A stretch of DNA of 64,000 nt from Cyclina sinensis. Taxonomy: Eukaryota; Mollusca; Bivalvia; Venerida; Veneridae. Positions 35,475-47,954 of the stretch are shown one piece after another. The stretch lies in NCBI GenBank assembly GCA_012932295.1, contig JAAONU010000004.1, positions 23,568,872 through 23,632,871 on the forward strand, in the 5' to 3' direction. The translations under genes were made by a program, and so were the position numbers. The notes under the pieces were generated by a model, which saw only the letters and a program-made list of their open reading frames with translations, was not told where the DNA came from and searched no databases. Each line of letters starts with the position of its first letter. Positions within the stretch are counted from its first letter, which is position 1.

Positions 35475-38400
35475 ATATATTTTGCCATTAAAAGATTGAT
35501 TCATTACTACATCGAGGGTTGAAAAAAGTCATTACGACTAAGTTGTTACAGTAGAAATGAAGCGGACCATAAGTACTGTGAGTTTCGATGGTTGTTTTTG
35601 AGATCGGAAACTAAGAATGTCTCAGCATGTGCAAAACATTCCCTGCCAATATAAGAAGTGTACATTTTTTATATTCTAATGTTTCTGAGTACAAAGAATA
35701 ACTAGACTTTTAAAAGCAATGTTCTGTATGTGAAAGCTTATTAAACCACTGTCAACGGTAATTGAAGTATTAATATCTTAGACAAAATTCATTAACAGAA
35801 CTCATTTCATATTAGTGTCTATACGTCTGCACCACATATTTCAAAAGAATGGAATAGATTCCTAACTACATTTCTTCGGAAGTAGATTTGATTTGTACGG
35901 TTCTCTTCCCGAATCATTTATAAAATACTTCAGAGTTGATGATATAGTACTTCTTACTAATGATCAAACCAGTATTGCAACAGTGATAAACCTTGTTGAC
36001 GATTAAGAAAGCAGCTTGTTTTCATTGCTTTCGGTTCATACAACGGCTGCCAAGGATATGTCTGTACAATTAATCCTTACTTAAAAGTTGTGTGTACTGT
36101 ATTTGCGTTACATTTTTTAGAACCGATGTGCTGCTCCTTCTTATAAATACTAAATTCCAGCATTATCAATAAATATGTCGAGCTAGAGAGGCATTCTACG
36201 TCAAATATGAGGCTTTGTTTATTTAAAGTTCAACGTCAGGGTTAAACAGCAATTTGTAACAACAATTAATGATGTTATTCTGTTAACATCTGGTAACATG
36301 TTTTATAACGCTTGCTCAAACATAATACTGTCAACAATAATACAGGAGATTATAGAGTTAAGCACAGTGCTGCTTTACGCACTCCTCTATTTTTGTATTG
36401 TTACAGCAACATTTATGTGCGTTTAAGCGTCCGTCTATTTGAAATTACAGTCATACGTACTATACGGCTTGAAGAAACGTCTTTGTGAATGAAGCTTAGA
36501 GTACTGGTCAATAATTTCTTTCGAAAACAGTTGATCAAATGTCTTTGAAACTTGAGTATAAACGAAACAAGAAAAACAAAATGCTTTATTGCTTAAGTGT
36601 ATTTTCAGTTTAACAAAAGTTTGTATGTGTATTTTACTCTTAAAAGATTTCTACATTAGTTTGACCCGATATCGTTTCGAAGGATTCTCGAATGCAACTA
36701 CTGCCAAAATTCTTTCAGAAATTTGAACTGCACGTGGGCATAAACTCTTAGGTAAAACTATTGCTGTTCATTATACACTGAAAAAAATCGTCTGACACAG
36801 AGTATCATTTAACAGAATTCTAGGAAAGGTGTTGTCTCAAACTTTCACTAATTATCGAGTCAGGCTGCAGATGATAATGCGCGATTGTCTCGTTAATTTC
36901 CTCTCCGTCTCGTTAATTTGATCTGTGGAATTTTATGACGAAAAAACAGTACTAATTGTGCATGTTTATGTAATGATTGTGAACTAACAAATGCTCAGTT
37001 CTGGTCAGTTCTTTCGTACCAGCAGTAAGCTTAATAATGAAGGGAAAGAACTGTAGGAGAATCAATATAAAACAAAATCACAGTATCCTTTAAGTAAATC
37101 GTTTTTGGACTGCATTATTAATCATTTGAAACATTACAGATTTGTTTCCAACTAAGATGAATGTTAAAAAGGTTGAATTGTTTTTCATAAGTTTCTGAGA
37201 AAAAAACAACATAAAAACACCCCACTGAATTCATCTAGACAAGTTTAATTGTAGAAGAACATTAAAGTGCAAAATAAATTTTCTTTTCAACGTCAATATT
37301 TATATGTGCACGTGCTACCTGACGTAAGTATTAACAAGTACTTTGACGCGTTTATGGCTTTTAAGTCTTAATCCTTTTTTTCTTTTAAACTTATTAAAGA
37401 ATACTTCTTTATATTAAGATACGAAGAAAATCTTCACTTCAACAACAAGAAACATGAAATGTCGTATCTTTACTCTTTACAGAATCCTATTTGAGTTGAA
37501 ATATTGTGATCATAATGCAGTTGGTGCAGTTTTAAAGAGCTTCTCCTTTAGAATTAAACATCAGTTCTTCTAAAATCTCCTTTATCCTTTTTTTCAAATC
37601 TGCTATTTAATGAAAAGCTATTAAACACGTTTCCGTATATATTTAAAAAATAAAATTTACATACATTAATTCGTGGTAGCCGTCGAAATACTGATGAGGC
37701 AACCATGAAACAAGATTAAGCAAAATCAAAAGAAAGGCAGCACCAACAACTTTAATAACTTTTGTAGAACTTCATAATGTTTCCAAAAAATGATATGCAA
37801 TTTAAAAGAAGCAAGAAAACATGATTTTGGAAACATCAACGGACAGACTGTTATTTTAATAATGAACCTAAAAAGAACACAAAATATTGCGCCCCTCGAA
37901 TTTTAGGCACGATTATACATTTTTGATTGAGAGTATCAAGTAAAGTGGTAATACAAAATCACCAAGGCGCCTCTGTGTACTTATAATTTCCTTTCAATAA
38001 CATTCGACGATTGCAGTCTAGTTTTTTTCTGTTTATCAGCGTATGTGTGTGACAAGTTTTTTAAGATAAGAATGTTAAAAATAGCCTGATGTTCTACGAA
38101 ATGTCAGCATTCTACGGTGAACGATAACTTGTTCTGCACATACTCGTGTTGTAATTGTGATCTTCAGCTAGAGGGGAAAAACGCTTCCGAGAAGGCAGGA
38201 ATAAAATTGTTTTGTTTTTTTCATGATGATTTGCGTCTAAATGTTACAGACGGAAGTTCCTGAGAAGGACTGAGTTTGTTAAGAAATAAATGAATATATA
38301 ACAAACTATCTAAGAAATAAGAAGACCTGAAAAGAATACCTTTAGAATTGAAAATAGCTAGTATAATATAGATATGTAAATAATCAGTTACGGATTCCAA

Positions 38401-38894
38401 TGTATCATTGTTCAGAAACTTTGAATTTGCATTAAATAATGTGCATGCTAAATTCATTAAGTTTACACTTTGTTTTAGTTGCAATTATGAAAACTATCTA
38501 TTTTTAACTTTATTAACCATAGCCAGCAACCCTTTCCGCGTAGAAGCACTATGTCATGATGTGACCTGAAACTTGAATGTTTCAAACGACACACACACGT
38601 GTGCTTCACAGTAATGTTGTACACCCGTGCCGTTATAAAATCAATCAAACATAACTATTCATTACAGGAAACATTGCTTAGGTTAAAGCACAGGTTATAC
38701 CATGATCTTAAAGGAACTTTCACGATTTATAAGAATAAAACACAGTCACATACACACAAGCTTTAGGAAACTATTTCAGTCTGAAGTTATATCGAAAATG
38801 TGTATATAATCAGAAATTATTGAGAAGTTGAATTTTTGAAAAAAATACATTTTTAAGACATTGATTGTCAGGTAATCGTTAAAATGCTATCATT
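35475..38894. other. Duplicated non-coding block, copy 3 (pairs with 0.9-3.8 kb)
   Basis: Follows copy 1 but lacks the 18-bp minisatellite and the CRE-containing DNA (1.9-2.5 kb). No conserved frame was found; the longest minus-strand frame (38,221-38,484) is not kept in copy 1. Confidence 0.6.
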
Positions 38895-39713
38895 AGCTCA
38901 TCTGAGCACAAAGTGCTCAAAGGTGAGCTATTAGGATCATTGATTGTCCGGCGTCTGTCGGCGTGCGTCAGTGCGTCTTGCGTCGTCAACAATTCGACTT
39001 GAACGACTTCTCCTCCTAAACCGCTAAGCCAACCTTGACAAAACATGCCTGGGATATTCCATGTATAAAGCTCTACCAAAGTTGTTCAAAAAATTGAATT
39101 CTATCAAGAACTCTGGTTGCTATGGCAACTGAAAGTAAAACAATTGAAAATCTTCTTGGCTGAAACCACAAGTCTCTGAGCCTAAAGATTCGGTATGTAG
39201 CATTTTTTAGTGGACCTCTACCAAGTTTGTTCAAATTATACCTCTGGAGTCACATTTGGCCCCGCCCGGGGGTCAATTGATTTTACATGGGCTTATATAG
39301 GGAAAATTTTAAAATCTTCTTCTCAGAAACGACATGGCCCTGAGCCTTAAAATTTGGTATGCAGCATTCTCTAGTTGACCTCTACCAAATTTGTTCAAAT
39401 TATGTCCCTGGGGTCTAATTTGGCCCTGCTCCAGGGGTTCAATTGATTTTACATAGGCTTATGTAGGGAAAACTTCTTGTCTGAAACCACAAATCCTAAA
39501 ACTTAGCTTTTTTAATTGAGCAAAAGCTTGAGGTCATCTACCAAGTTTATGCAAAGTATGCCCATTGAGTGAAAATTGGCCCTACCATTGAATAGAATTC
39601 ATATAGATTTTTGTAGGGAGATTCTTATTAAAGTTTTTAATGTTAGCTCAACAGCAGACCCAATGGCAACGTATTCAGGTGAGCGATCTAGGGCCTTCAT
39701 GGCCCTCTTGTTT
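38895..39713 (+). repeat. Interspersed repeat family A, copy 2
   Basis: Starts with a strong hairpin (AGCTCATCTGAGCAC, AAA, then GTGCTCAAAGGTGAGCT) and ends with the hairpin AGGGCCTTCATGGCCCT followed by CTTGTTTT. It matches 13,995-14,812 throughout. Copy 1 of the duplication has no element at the matching place (about 3,775), so the insertion is later than the duplication. Confidence 0.78.
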
Positions 39714-42148
39714 TATCATTATTTTTATTATTATTGTTGTTGTTTTTGTTGTATCTGCATTTTCCGGCTCATACAGAGCTTAACAAATTAAACTTCACTC
39801 CTTACCATAAGAGCAATCATTATTACTCAAGCCATAAATGTAATATAGTTTAACCTTCCGTGAACGAATTTCAATGAATATAGGTTTTATGTTTCAGGAT
39901 TTAGTTTTACCGTGTTGACCCTTCAAAAGGCAATACTGACACTTTAGGGTTCAGTAATATTTTGCACAGTCTATTGACAAACATTATTTTAAAATCTAAC
40001 TTATTATACCGTCCATTTACAATCTTTATCACCAATTTATGTAAGTATTCACACCAATGTATAGACAACCTGCTAAAAAGAAAATTCTGTAACCTGTAAT
40101 TCTGAATATTCTTCTTGAATTTAGCTGGAAGATGGTAATTCAGATACTCAATTAAAAAAAGATACATGACCTGATCAATTTAGTGCAAATAAGTATTCTC
40201 GACAGATTGTACTTCTTCTTTGTAATTTTTACAGCTTTTTCTCAATATTGTGAAGGTTTTGACGACCACGCATCCGCGTACGTTTTGGTCTTTCTATCTT
40301 TTGGAATTAAGTAACGTTTTGAATGATCCATTATTGCTGTCTATGTCATGTATTCAAAACTAATCATGTGACATTGACGACTCGTTTTACGGATATTTTT
40401 CGGAGCAATTTAAGACTGGCATTTCATAAAATAGTTTCGATGATTTAATCCTGATGTATATCAAGCACATCTTGCCATCCACGGAAAATAACCGATGAGA
40501 TAGGGTGTTATTTATGCTTTAAGCGTTCTAGATTTCTTTTTGGGAGGTTTATTTTTATGACGATTATGGTCAGTATTACAACTTTAATATGATATTCAGT
40601 ATTACTGAATGCATTTGATAACATAACTTACACATTACTTGTTAGTAGTTCTCATGTGTCTAGTTAATTTCTGCACTATAAAAGATTAAATACAAAATCA
40701 TGACAGATATACAGCTGTGCTATGCATAATTAGGTGGTGGTATTTGTTTTTAAATATCAGATGCTCTTGCTGATTTTCGACCTTAGCTCTGTGTGAAATA
40801 TAAGCGCATTAAGTATGTTGACGGCTGGATATTTCTTATGTTACAAAATCACAGTTAACTTGTCGAACACACAAGTGTTTTATGTGCTTTTCATTAATTA
40901 TACTCGCACATGCCTTCAAATTGATAAATAAAGACCATTAATTACACAGTATATGATTACTTGTTATCCTACTCGTTCAATTAAATAATCTGTGAGTTAA
41001 TTGTATACTTCCCTATCGACAGACTTCAAAGCATTCTGGGGCCATTAAAAGTTTCTGGAAATATTTGCAGTACTGCTATGTTTCAAGCAAGTAGAAAGTA
41101 TTAAATATTTCATTTTTCATTTGCGAAAAACACTTTTAGATTTTATTGACAAAAAGGTGCATCCGTTTTGGTTCCCTCTTCATTATATACTTACTCGATT
41201 CATGTCTATATAATAACCATTAACTTATGTTTGTGAACAAAAATTTATTGTTTACTATAAAAAAAACCCTGAGAAATCGGTTCGTTAATTCTAAACATTA
41301 GTGCTGGAACTTAATATAAACATTATACAATGCTACTGGATTACGCTATTTCTTCTGTCCCGTTTTCATAACAGTTGCTATATATATTCTTAGAAGTAAA
41401 CGTTGGCATGTACATTTTTGAAATACAGCTTTTTTACAGAATGCAACATTTTTGGATAAAAAATGTTATTAAAGATTCAATCATTATTTCTCGCCTAAAA
41501 TAGCGCTCGAAGTCACCGAATAAATTCACATTAAAATTATGAACCTCAGGGTATTTTCAGACGAATGTGATGTCTTACAAGGTTTAAACTACCTTTAAAT
41601 GCTCTATGTCTAACAAAACCAGAGGGAAAATATCTTCAAAGACCTGGACGCACGAACATGATTACATAAAAGATTTGAGGAATCTCTGTGCTTGACATGC
41701 ATCGCCATGATATGATGAGGGGATATTTATCATATCATGCAATTAAAGATGTTATTATCTCAGGGATTTCTGTTTTTTCTCCAAAACTATGACCAATATT
41801 TCGTCTTCTCAGTCGGTTCTGAAAAAATAATTATATTTTTTTGTCATATGTTTTAGAAAAATCTCCTTTATTATTTTAATCATCTCGCCGATTAGAATTT
41901 CAGCATACTGTTTGTCCGAATTGAACTTGTCTATACAACTTCCGTCGGTTTTAAACATCATATTCTTCTCTGTTTTTGTTTGGACATACAAGTTTATAAT
42001 TTTAATATCTTCATTTTCTTCACTTCTATCTTACTTTTAATAAACAAACATCTTCATCGCACTGAAATGGAACCTAGCGGGTAGAAAACGATGGGTATTA
42101 TTATTTACAAACTAATCTATATTTGATCGACATGTTTCTTGGCATTCT
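39714..42148. other. Duplicated non-coding block, copy 3 (39.8-41.3 kb pairs with 3.85-5.1 kb), then unique DNA
   Basis: The match to copy 1 fades after about 41,290. 41,290-42,130 is AT-rich and shows nothing recognisable. Confidence 0.5.
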
Positions 42149-42317
42149 TCTATTTTTTTTAAGATTTGAAGTAATTCATTCAAATTAGGATATACCAATA
42201 CTGTATGCTGTATTTAATGTATGTATGTACTCGTTTATTTTTCTACAATTTAAGACAAAAGGTCACATTTAGACAGAAGACAGATATCATATGATATCAT
42301 ATATTTTCATTGACTAT
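42149..42317. other. Triplicated non-coding block, copy 3 (truncated)
   Basis: 'gatttgaagtaattcattca' to 'agacagatatcatatgatat' matches 5,490-5,640 and 22,845-22,990, then breaks off at the mariner-like end. Confidence 0.6.
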
Positions 42318-42318
42318 A

Positions 42319-42345
42319 CGAGGGCTGTCCGGAAAGTTCGTAGAC
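42319..42345. mobile_element. Mariner-like terminal inverted repeat fragment
   Basis: CGAGGGCTGTCCGGAAAGTT preceded by TA is a very typical mariner terminus. Only one end is seen; no transposase or second end is nearby. It sits exactly where copy 3 jumps from sequence like 5.64 kb to sequence like 8.78 kb. Confidence 0.55.
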
Positions 42346-43096
42346 AAGGCTACGAAATAATTATAACGTAATAATATTAAACGTGATAACGAGGTACAAG
42401 AAATGGGTCAACAAAACATGTTATATCTCTTCAGGAGTTCCGTATTTATCTGACTTATTTTAGTAGATTATTATTTCAGTACAAGAAATAAAAATCTAAG
42501 TGCATGTAACTGAACCTTATTCTTAGCAATTCGCACACTTTAATATTAAATAAAAATGTATATACTAAATGACAAAGGCTGTAGTTTGGACTTAAGAAAA
42601 CAAAAACTAATCTGAAACGTAAATGATTCGTACTATCCCCATATTAATGGATTAGGTGCAAACATTGACTTGATCACCATTTTTTTTTCTTTGACACAAC
42701 CTTCTATACATTTGACTAATCGACACTGTTATTAATAATTCATTTTTCAGGAACACCGACAGAATACTGAGCTTAAAATTAAATTTGGAAATTTATTTGA
42801 AAGTGTATAATCATTCACCTCATTAACATTAGATATTAAGTGCACGACTTCGTGATCTCTCATTGGTTAAGACGAATGTTTAGAAAAGCAAAACATGAAT
42901 CATTATGATTTTTTTAAAAGTAATATATGCTGTCATGATTACACTCGGACCATTTTCTGCAGTGTTTATTTATTATTTGACAATATGTTTTTCAAAGTAT
43001 TAAGTAATGTCGCGATAGTATGATTTTATTTCTCCTTTTTTCCGACCTTACTCAAATTAATTAGCTAATGAATAATCAATACATATCAAACTTTTC
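42346..43096. other. Duplicated non-coding block, copy 3 (pairs with 8.78-8.87 and 10.33-10.97 kb)
   Basis: Near 42,455 it carries the uninterrupted site that in copy 1 holds the 1.46-kb TIR element. Confidence 0.6.
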
Positions 43097-43556
43097 ATGT
43101 GACCCGCAGTAAGAACTTGTCGCCAATACCCTTATTATTAATGAACCACATGATGAACTACTACACAATCTCAGTGTCATTTCTAATATAATAATATTCA
43201 TCAATAAAATGTATGTGCAAGCGGAAGCAATTAGATATATGATAAGTTACTTTCCAATACAACAATTGACACATGTCTGAAGACTTGAGACAAATGCCGG
43301 GTTAAAACTGAATAAAACTAGACATTTATCTAGTAATCAGAAGCAATATAGTAAAGAGGATGGTGATTGATTTGTCGGACTATACTGGAATAAAACATAT
43401 TACGTAAACTGCATAAAATATGACGAATAATGCAAAATTATACTGATTTCTCTCTTATTTAGCTTACATTAATTCTGGAATGATTTTAATCATACCGATT
43501 TTTCTTATCATAACTTAAGGATAAATAATTATCAAGCCTTCAGTTTTATTTTGTGT
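43097..43556. repeat. Five-copy conserved block, copy 3
   Basis: 'tgacccgcagtaagaacttg', 'tgtgcaagcggaagcaatta', 'tagacatttatctagtaatc' and 'tactggaataaaacatatta' end in 'atcaagccttcagttttatt'. The TATA-like stretch has decayed to 'ggataaataattatcaag'. Confidence 0.6.
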
Positions 43557-46019
43557 CATTCTTTGTTGTAACCGTTTATCTTCACTAGCCATATCGTAAA
43601 AACAAGAAACTTTTTACAAACGACCTGCTTACGGTTGTCTTGGTTGTTAAAATCTCTGAAGTTAACAAAAACGACCTTTTGATATTTTAAATTGATCAAT
43701 TTTCAGAAAACATAGGAAATGTCTGACTTTGTGCAGATGTAACGAGTTCTAAAATCGATTAAGGACTGAAATCAGACAAACAATTTCATGCTCTCAAAAA
43801 CAATATCTCTGAGAAAGAACCCGACTTCAAGTTGTTATATAGTTATATATGTGTTATTTACTATACAATCAATAGTCTTTCTTAAACAACCAGTAAATCG
43901 GTTCCTCATAGTCGAATAGATAGAAATTCAGGTGATGCTTAATTTATTTTTTCCCTGTAGACGGTTAAGCACAATCTAAAATTCAGCTAACCGAAACTAT
44001 GCAGTAATTATATCATTACATTGTTTTTTCTTTCGAAAATCACTTGCAGCACATTAACTCTGTTTTATGTATTGATATAGCTACGCATTCAATAAAGACT
44101 AAGGCCCTAGCAGTAAAATGAACAACCTGCCAATTTGCAACAGATCGAACATTATCATTTCTAAAAGTCCACACTGCTTAAGAGACTTCTTATTATGCTA
44201 ACGTTTAATTGTTATGTATATCCTGTGTAATATTATCTGAATAAATGGAAGCCATCAGTTAAACCAGATTAATTCAGAACTAATTATGTCTAAAAATAAT
44301 GAGGAATTAAAAAAATATAATTTATTACAGTAATTATTCAGCATGTGTGCTTTGTTACCCTGACAGTTGTATAAAAAAATCGACCTGAGGTAAACTGATG
44401 TGAGTACCTATATTCACATAAAATTATATTTTCTGTTATATGTGACCATGAACACTTGAATGCAGGCGCATTATAAATTCATAATAGACCAATTAAATCA
44501 AGGAAAATATTAGTATTTCAATTTCATTTAAATTATAAGAAATATTAACAATATATATGGTGTTTTATGTAAAATATTTGAAGTCTAACTGTCGAATTTG
44601 CTAACCAGTTTTAAATTGATAGTATTCAGTATTGAAAATAATTTTATTCATAATGGCCAGCTTGATGTTACAGACTAAGTGTAGTTGTATTATTCAGTAT
44701 TTGTATACATATTTTTTATGTCTTGCCTTTTTCCTATTTAAAGAAGAGATATGGACATGACTTTCGGCAGAAGTAATATTCGTTTAAATGTTTTCTTAAA
44801 ATGTTACAATAATAAAGACAACGCATAACATACTTTCGACTATAATTATAATAACTGAGGTTCCTTCGAAGGAGTAAATAGACATAAATTTGCAAACTCA
44901 TGCTATTGGAAGTACATCCTACTTAAAGGCTGTATCTATGTAAAGAAAGTTGTCAGGAAATCGCCAACATTTTAGATCTTGAAAGAAGATACTTTAATAC
45001 TTAGATATTCTTTTAACGTGATGCAATGTATTCGTTTAACTTTTATTATTATTATTGTTTGCTAGTTGCTTTAAAATTTTGTTGTATATTAAATTTAATA
45101 TATTTTCGTCTATCATGCAATTATAACATTTTTTAAGTGCTCAACTAAATGGTAGTGCGTGCTTAGTTATTTTTTTTTTTCAAAACAATTTTATTCAGAA
45201 TTTAAACATGCAACAAAATCTCTTAAGATGTGCAAATCATATCGCTGTATATTGCTTGTTATTTGCTAATGTAGATTAAAATTAAGTTGCGTATTTTTGT
45301 TTGAATATTTTGCTTTGTAATTCATACTGAAACGAGTTTGTATTATGTTCAGAAATGCAAATGTTTAAAAATAAAGGGAGCGTACATCTTTTGGGGATTA
45401 AAGGTGCGTTAAGGCGCCGGGTTAACTGTACTGTATGTATAACGTGTACATGTATATGTATGTATAAATAATAAAGGTACTATAAACATTTCGAGCACAT
45501 AATGTTTCTTATTCGTCATACTAGTCATCACGGGGTAAAGGTATCAGTTTCTAAGGCAGTGGGATATTTTTATAAAAAATTTGGTGAACGACGGGAACCC
45601 ATATTCTAGTGCAAGACTGCACAATTTTCTGTTGTTAAACTGTGTCCGTTCACATGTTTTGTGACACCCGACCAAACTTCACTTAAGTGCAGGAGGAAGA
45701 ATAGTGAATGATCCATTATTATACAAAACTATGCGAGTGGCTGATATTTTCGTCGCTATTTGTTTAAGATCACTCAATCACTGAGAGGTTCAACATGACC
45801 CAGACGCAGGTTGAGAGACAAAATGTGCTCATAATAAGTATACGCCATAGAAATGACATATTGTTGGTCCATCATATTATTCACACCAGAAAATATGTAT
45901 GCTCTATTTCTGCTGTGACAGTCTTCCTATTTTCTTTGCTTATTTTTACATAACAAGACCATCAAATTTACTTGTAGTGAGTAAAATATGTGTGTGAGTT
46001 GAAATATGGTGTTAGCTTT
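43557..46019. other. Duplicated block to about 44.95 kb, then unique non-coding DNA
   Basis: 43,640-44,950 parallels 12,050-13,500 ('ttttgatatttgaaattgat', 'atcattacattgtttt'). 44,950-46,019 shows no match to the other copies and no gene. Confidence 0.45.
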
Positions 46020-46395
46020 GAGCTGGGAATTGTATTTTCATTACCCAGCTCAGTTTGAATTCCTAGCCAGCTAGGATTTGGGAATTCGTCTCGAAAGAGC
46101 CGAATACCAAGCTGAGATCGAATTCTTAGCTAGCTAGAAGTTGGGTAACCAACCAAACGAATACCCTGCTCGGTTTGAAATCCCAGCTAGCTGCAATCTT
46201 GATATTCCACCCGAAAGAATCGAATATCCAGCTGAGATCGAATTCATAGGTAGCTAGGAGTTGGGTATTCATCCAAACGAATACCAAGCTAGGTTTGAAT
46301 TCCAAGCCAGCTGGGAATAGGGAATTCGTTCCGAAAGAGCCGAATACCCAGCTCAGATCGAATTCCTGACTAGCCTTTAGTTGGGTATGCCCTCT
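46020..46395 (-). repeat. GAATTC-rich satellite-like array, arm 1
   Basis: Tandem units of about 115-120 bp, each with CCCAGCT, GAATTC, 'cgaaagagccgaata', 'agctgagatcgaattc' and 'gttgggta'. The minus strand stays open for 94 codons and shows a 40-residue repeat (EFDLSW.F.SFG then EFKPS.VFVW). The frame follows from the repeat and is not evidence of a gene. Confidence 0.8.
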
Positions 46396-46489
46396 GTGAT
46401 TTGCCTCCACTAGGTAAAGTTTAAGATATCATAAAGAATATTTCCACGATGTAGATTACAGTTTCGATTTCAGCTAGGTATTTGTCTCT

Positions 46490-46700
46490 TTCCTGTTGAA
46501 TACCCAACTCCCAGTTGGCTTGGAATTCAAACTGAGCTGGGTATTCGTTTACTGAATACCCAACTACTAGCTAGCTAGGAATTCGATCTCAGCTGGCTAT
46601 TCGGCTCTTTCGGATGGAATATCCAACTCCCAGCTAGCTGGGAATTCGGTCTGAGCTGGATAATGAATAGCCCATACTCAATTCCCAACTCATAGCTAAC
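46490..46700 (+). repeat. GAATTC-rich satellite-like array, arm 2 (inverted)
   Basis: Same unit as arm 1 in reverse orientation: 'gaatacccaactcccagttg', 'gaattcgatctcagctggc', 'tattcggctctttcggatgg'. A spacer of about 95 bp separates the arms, so the two could pair as a large hairpin. Confidence 0.8.
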
Positions 46701-47114
46701 CTCACAAACATTAGTAAAATATGGCTTTGACAATGATGAAAAAAAACTAGTCTTTTTCTGCTATCCGCTAGAAAAATATATGATCAAGAAATACCTGGCA
46801 AGGGGATATTGGCAAAGGCATATAAGTGTGGAATTCCTTAGTTATCCCCCCTAAAATTGTATCAGGGCGATACAGGAAAAGCAATAATCGCAATCAGCAA
46901 ATGAGTATAGAATATAATAATTATTAAGAGTATGAGAACACGATAAAATTAAAACGGAAAGTATTTCGCAAAACATACTTGGTATTGCCGATCAACAACC
47001 GTCAGTTTCTTCTAGATAAAAGATATATCTTGATATTATCAAGTATATTTACGTTTTTCCTCCCATCCGTAAATGTCATGTAATTAACTTCCATAAAAAG
47101 TTGTTTCTGCTATG
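46701..47114. other. Non-coding DNA, nothing recognised
   Basis: No exon, RNA gene or repeat border was seen between the satellite arms and the next five-copy block. Confidence 0.4.
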
Positions 47115-47485
47115 TTACCCAACCTGCAAATGTATGTGCAAGCGGACATAATCAATGGTTATAAATTGTTTCTTTGCAATACAGCAAATGGCAGATGTGT
47201 GAAAACTTGAGGCAAATGTTTAGTAAAATCCCAATAAAACAAGACAGTTATCTAATCAGAAGCAATATAGATAGTAATACGGTTATAGCTGACGGTGACT
47301 GATGTTGTCTGGCTATATTGGAATAAGCCATAAATGGTGTAAACTTCATAAAAGGCAGAGAATATTGCAGCATTTCACTATAATCACAGCTTCCTATCTC
47401 TTTCCTATCATATACATTATGATATTGGCTTTTATATGGCCAATTTGCCTTTAATAATTCCTTCATATAAGATATCAAGTATTTT
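47115..47485. repeat. Five-copy conserved block, copy 4
   Basis: 'tgtatgtgcaagcggacata', 'tctttgcaatacagcaaatg', 'gacagttatctaatcagaag' and 'ttggaataagccataaatgg' match the blocks at 11.1, 26.5 and 43.2 kb, but the DNA on either side does not obviously match. Confidence 0.55.
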
Positions 47486-47751
47486 GCTTAACTTCTATCT
47501 TACCTATAGAAGTCTTAATTCTTCAGATCATTTTTAACAGTTTTGAGGATTTGGAGTCCATTAATAAGTATTTATCACATCATTTACTTAAAGCATTCTT
47601 TAACTCGCGGTAAGAGATGATATTTACATCCATACAGTTCCGTTTATGTTGGTTATTATCATTAATTATTGCAATTCATTTTTGTCTAGTTTAAACTTAT
47701 TTATTTTACATCAAATGGGAAGCAAATTCTTGCATCTTATAATAATCCCTC

Positions 47752-47890
47752 TCAGTGACTGCTTCAAACCGGTACTCGCGCCGAAATTGAGGAATGCGGA
47801 ATGTCAATGAAGACTTTCATACCTTATGGAATTCGAACCAGCGACCACCGGATCAGGAGTCCTGCGCTCTAACCTCTCGTGCGGTTTAAA
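47752..47890 (-). repeat. tRNA-derived SINE-like sequence
   Basis: On the minus strand, 'ccgcacgagaggttagagcgc' (47,864-47,884) looks like a tRNA D-arm/A-box region, and GGTTCGAATTC (47,829-47,839) is a near-perfect B box. A non-tRNA body then runs down to about 47,752. The anticodon stem and acceptor do not form a complete tRNA, so a SINE head is more likely than a tRNA gene. Confidence 0.55.
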
Positions 47891-47905
47891 AGGTTTAATA
47901 TATAC

Positions 47906-47954
47906 AAAGCACTTTCAATACGAACCAGTCAGGCCTACATTATATGTATATATC
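47906..47954 (+). repeat. 49-bp direct repeat, copy 1
   Basis: 'acaaagcactttcaatacga' through 'catta.atgtatat'. It differs from the copy at 48,607-48,655 by one base in my reading. Confidence 0.8.

Noticed and set aside
46126..46410. 94-codon minus-strand frame with a 40-residue repeat
   Set aside because: It follows from the satellite unit staying in frame; the inverted arm does not preserve it, and there is no start context or splice site support.
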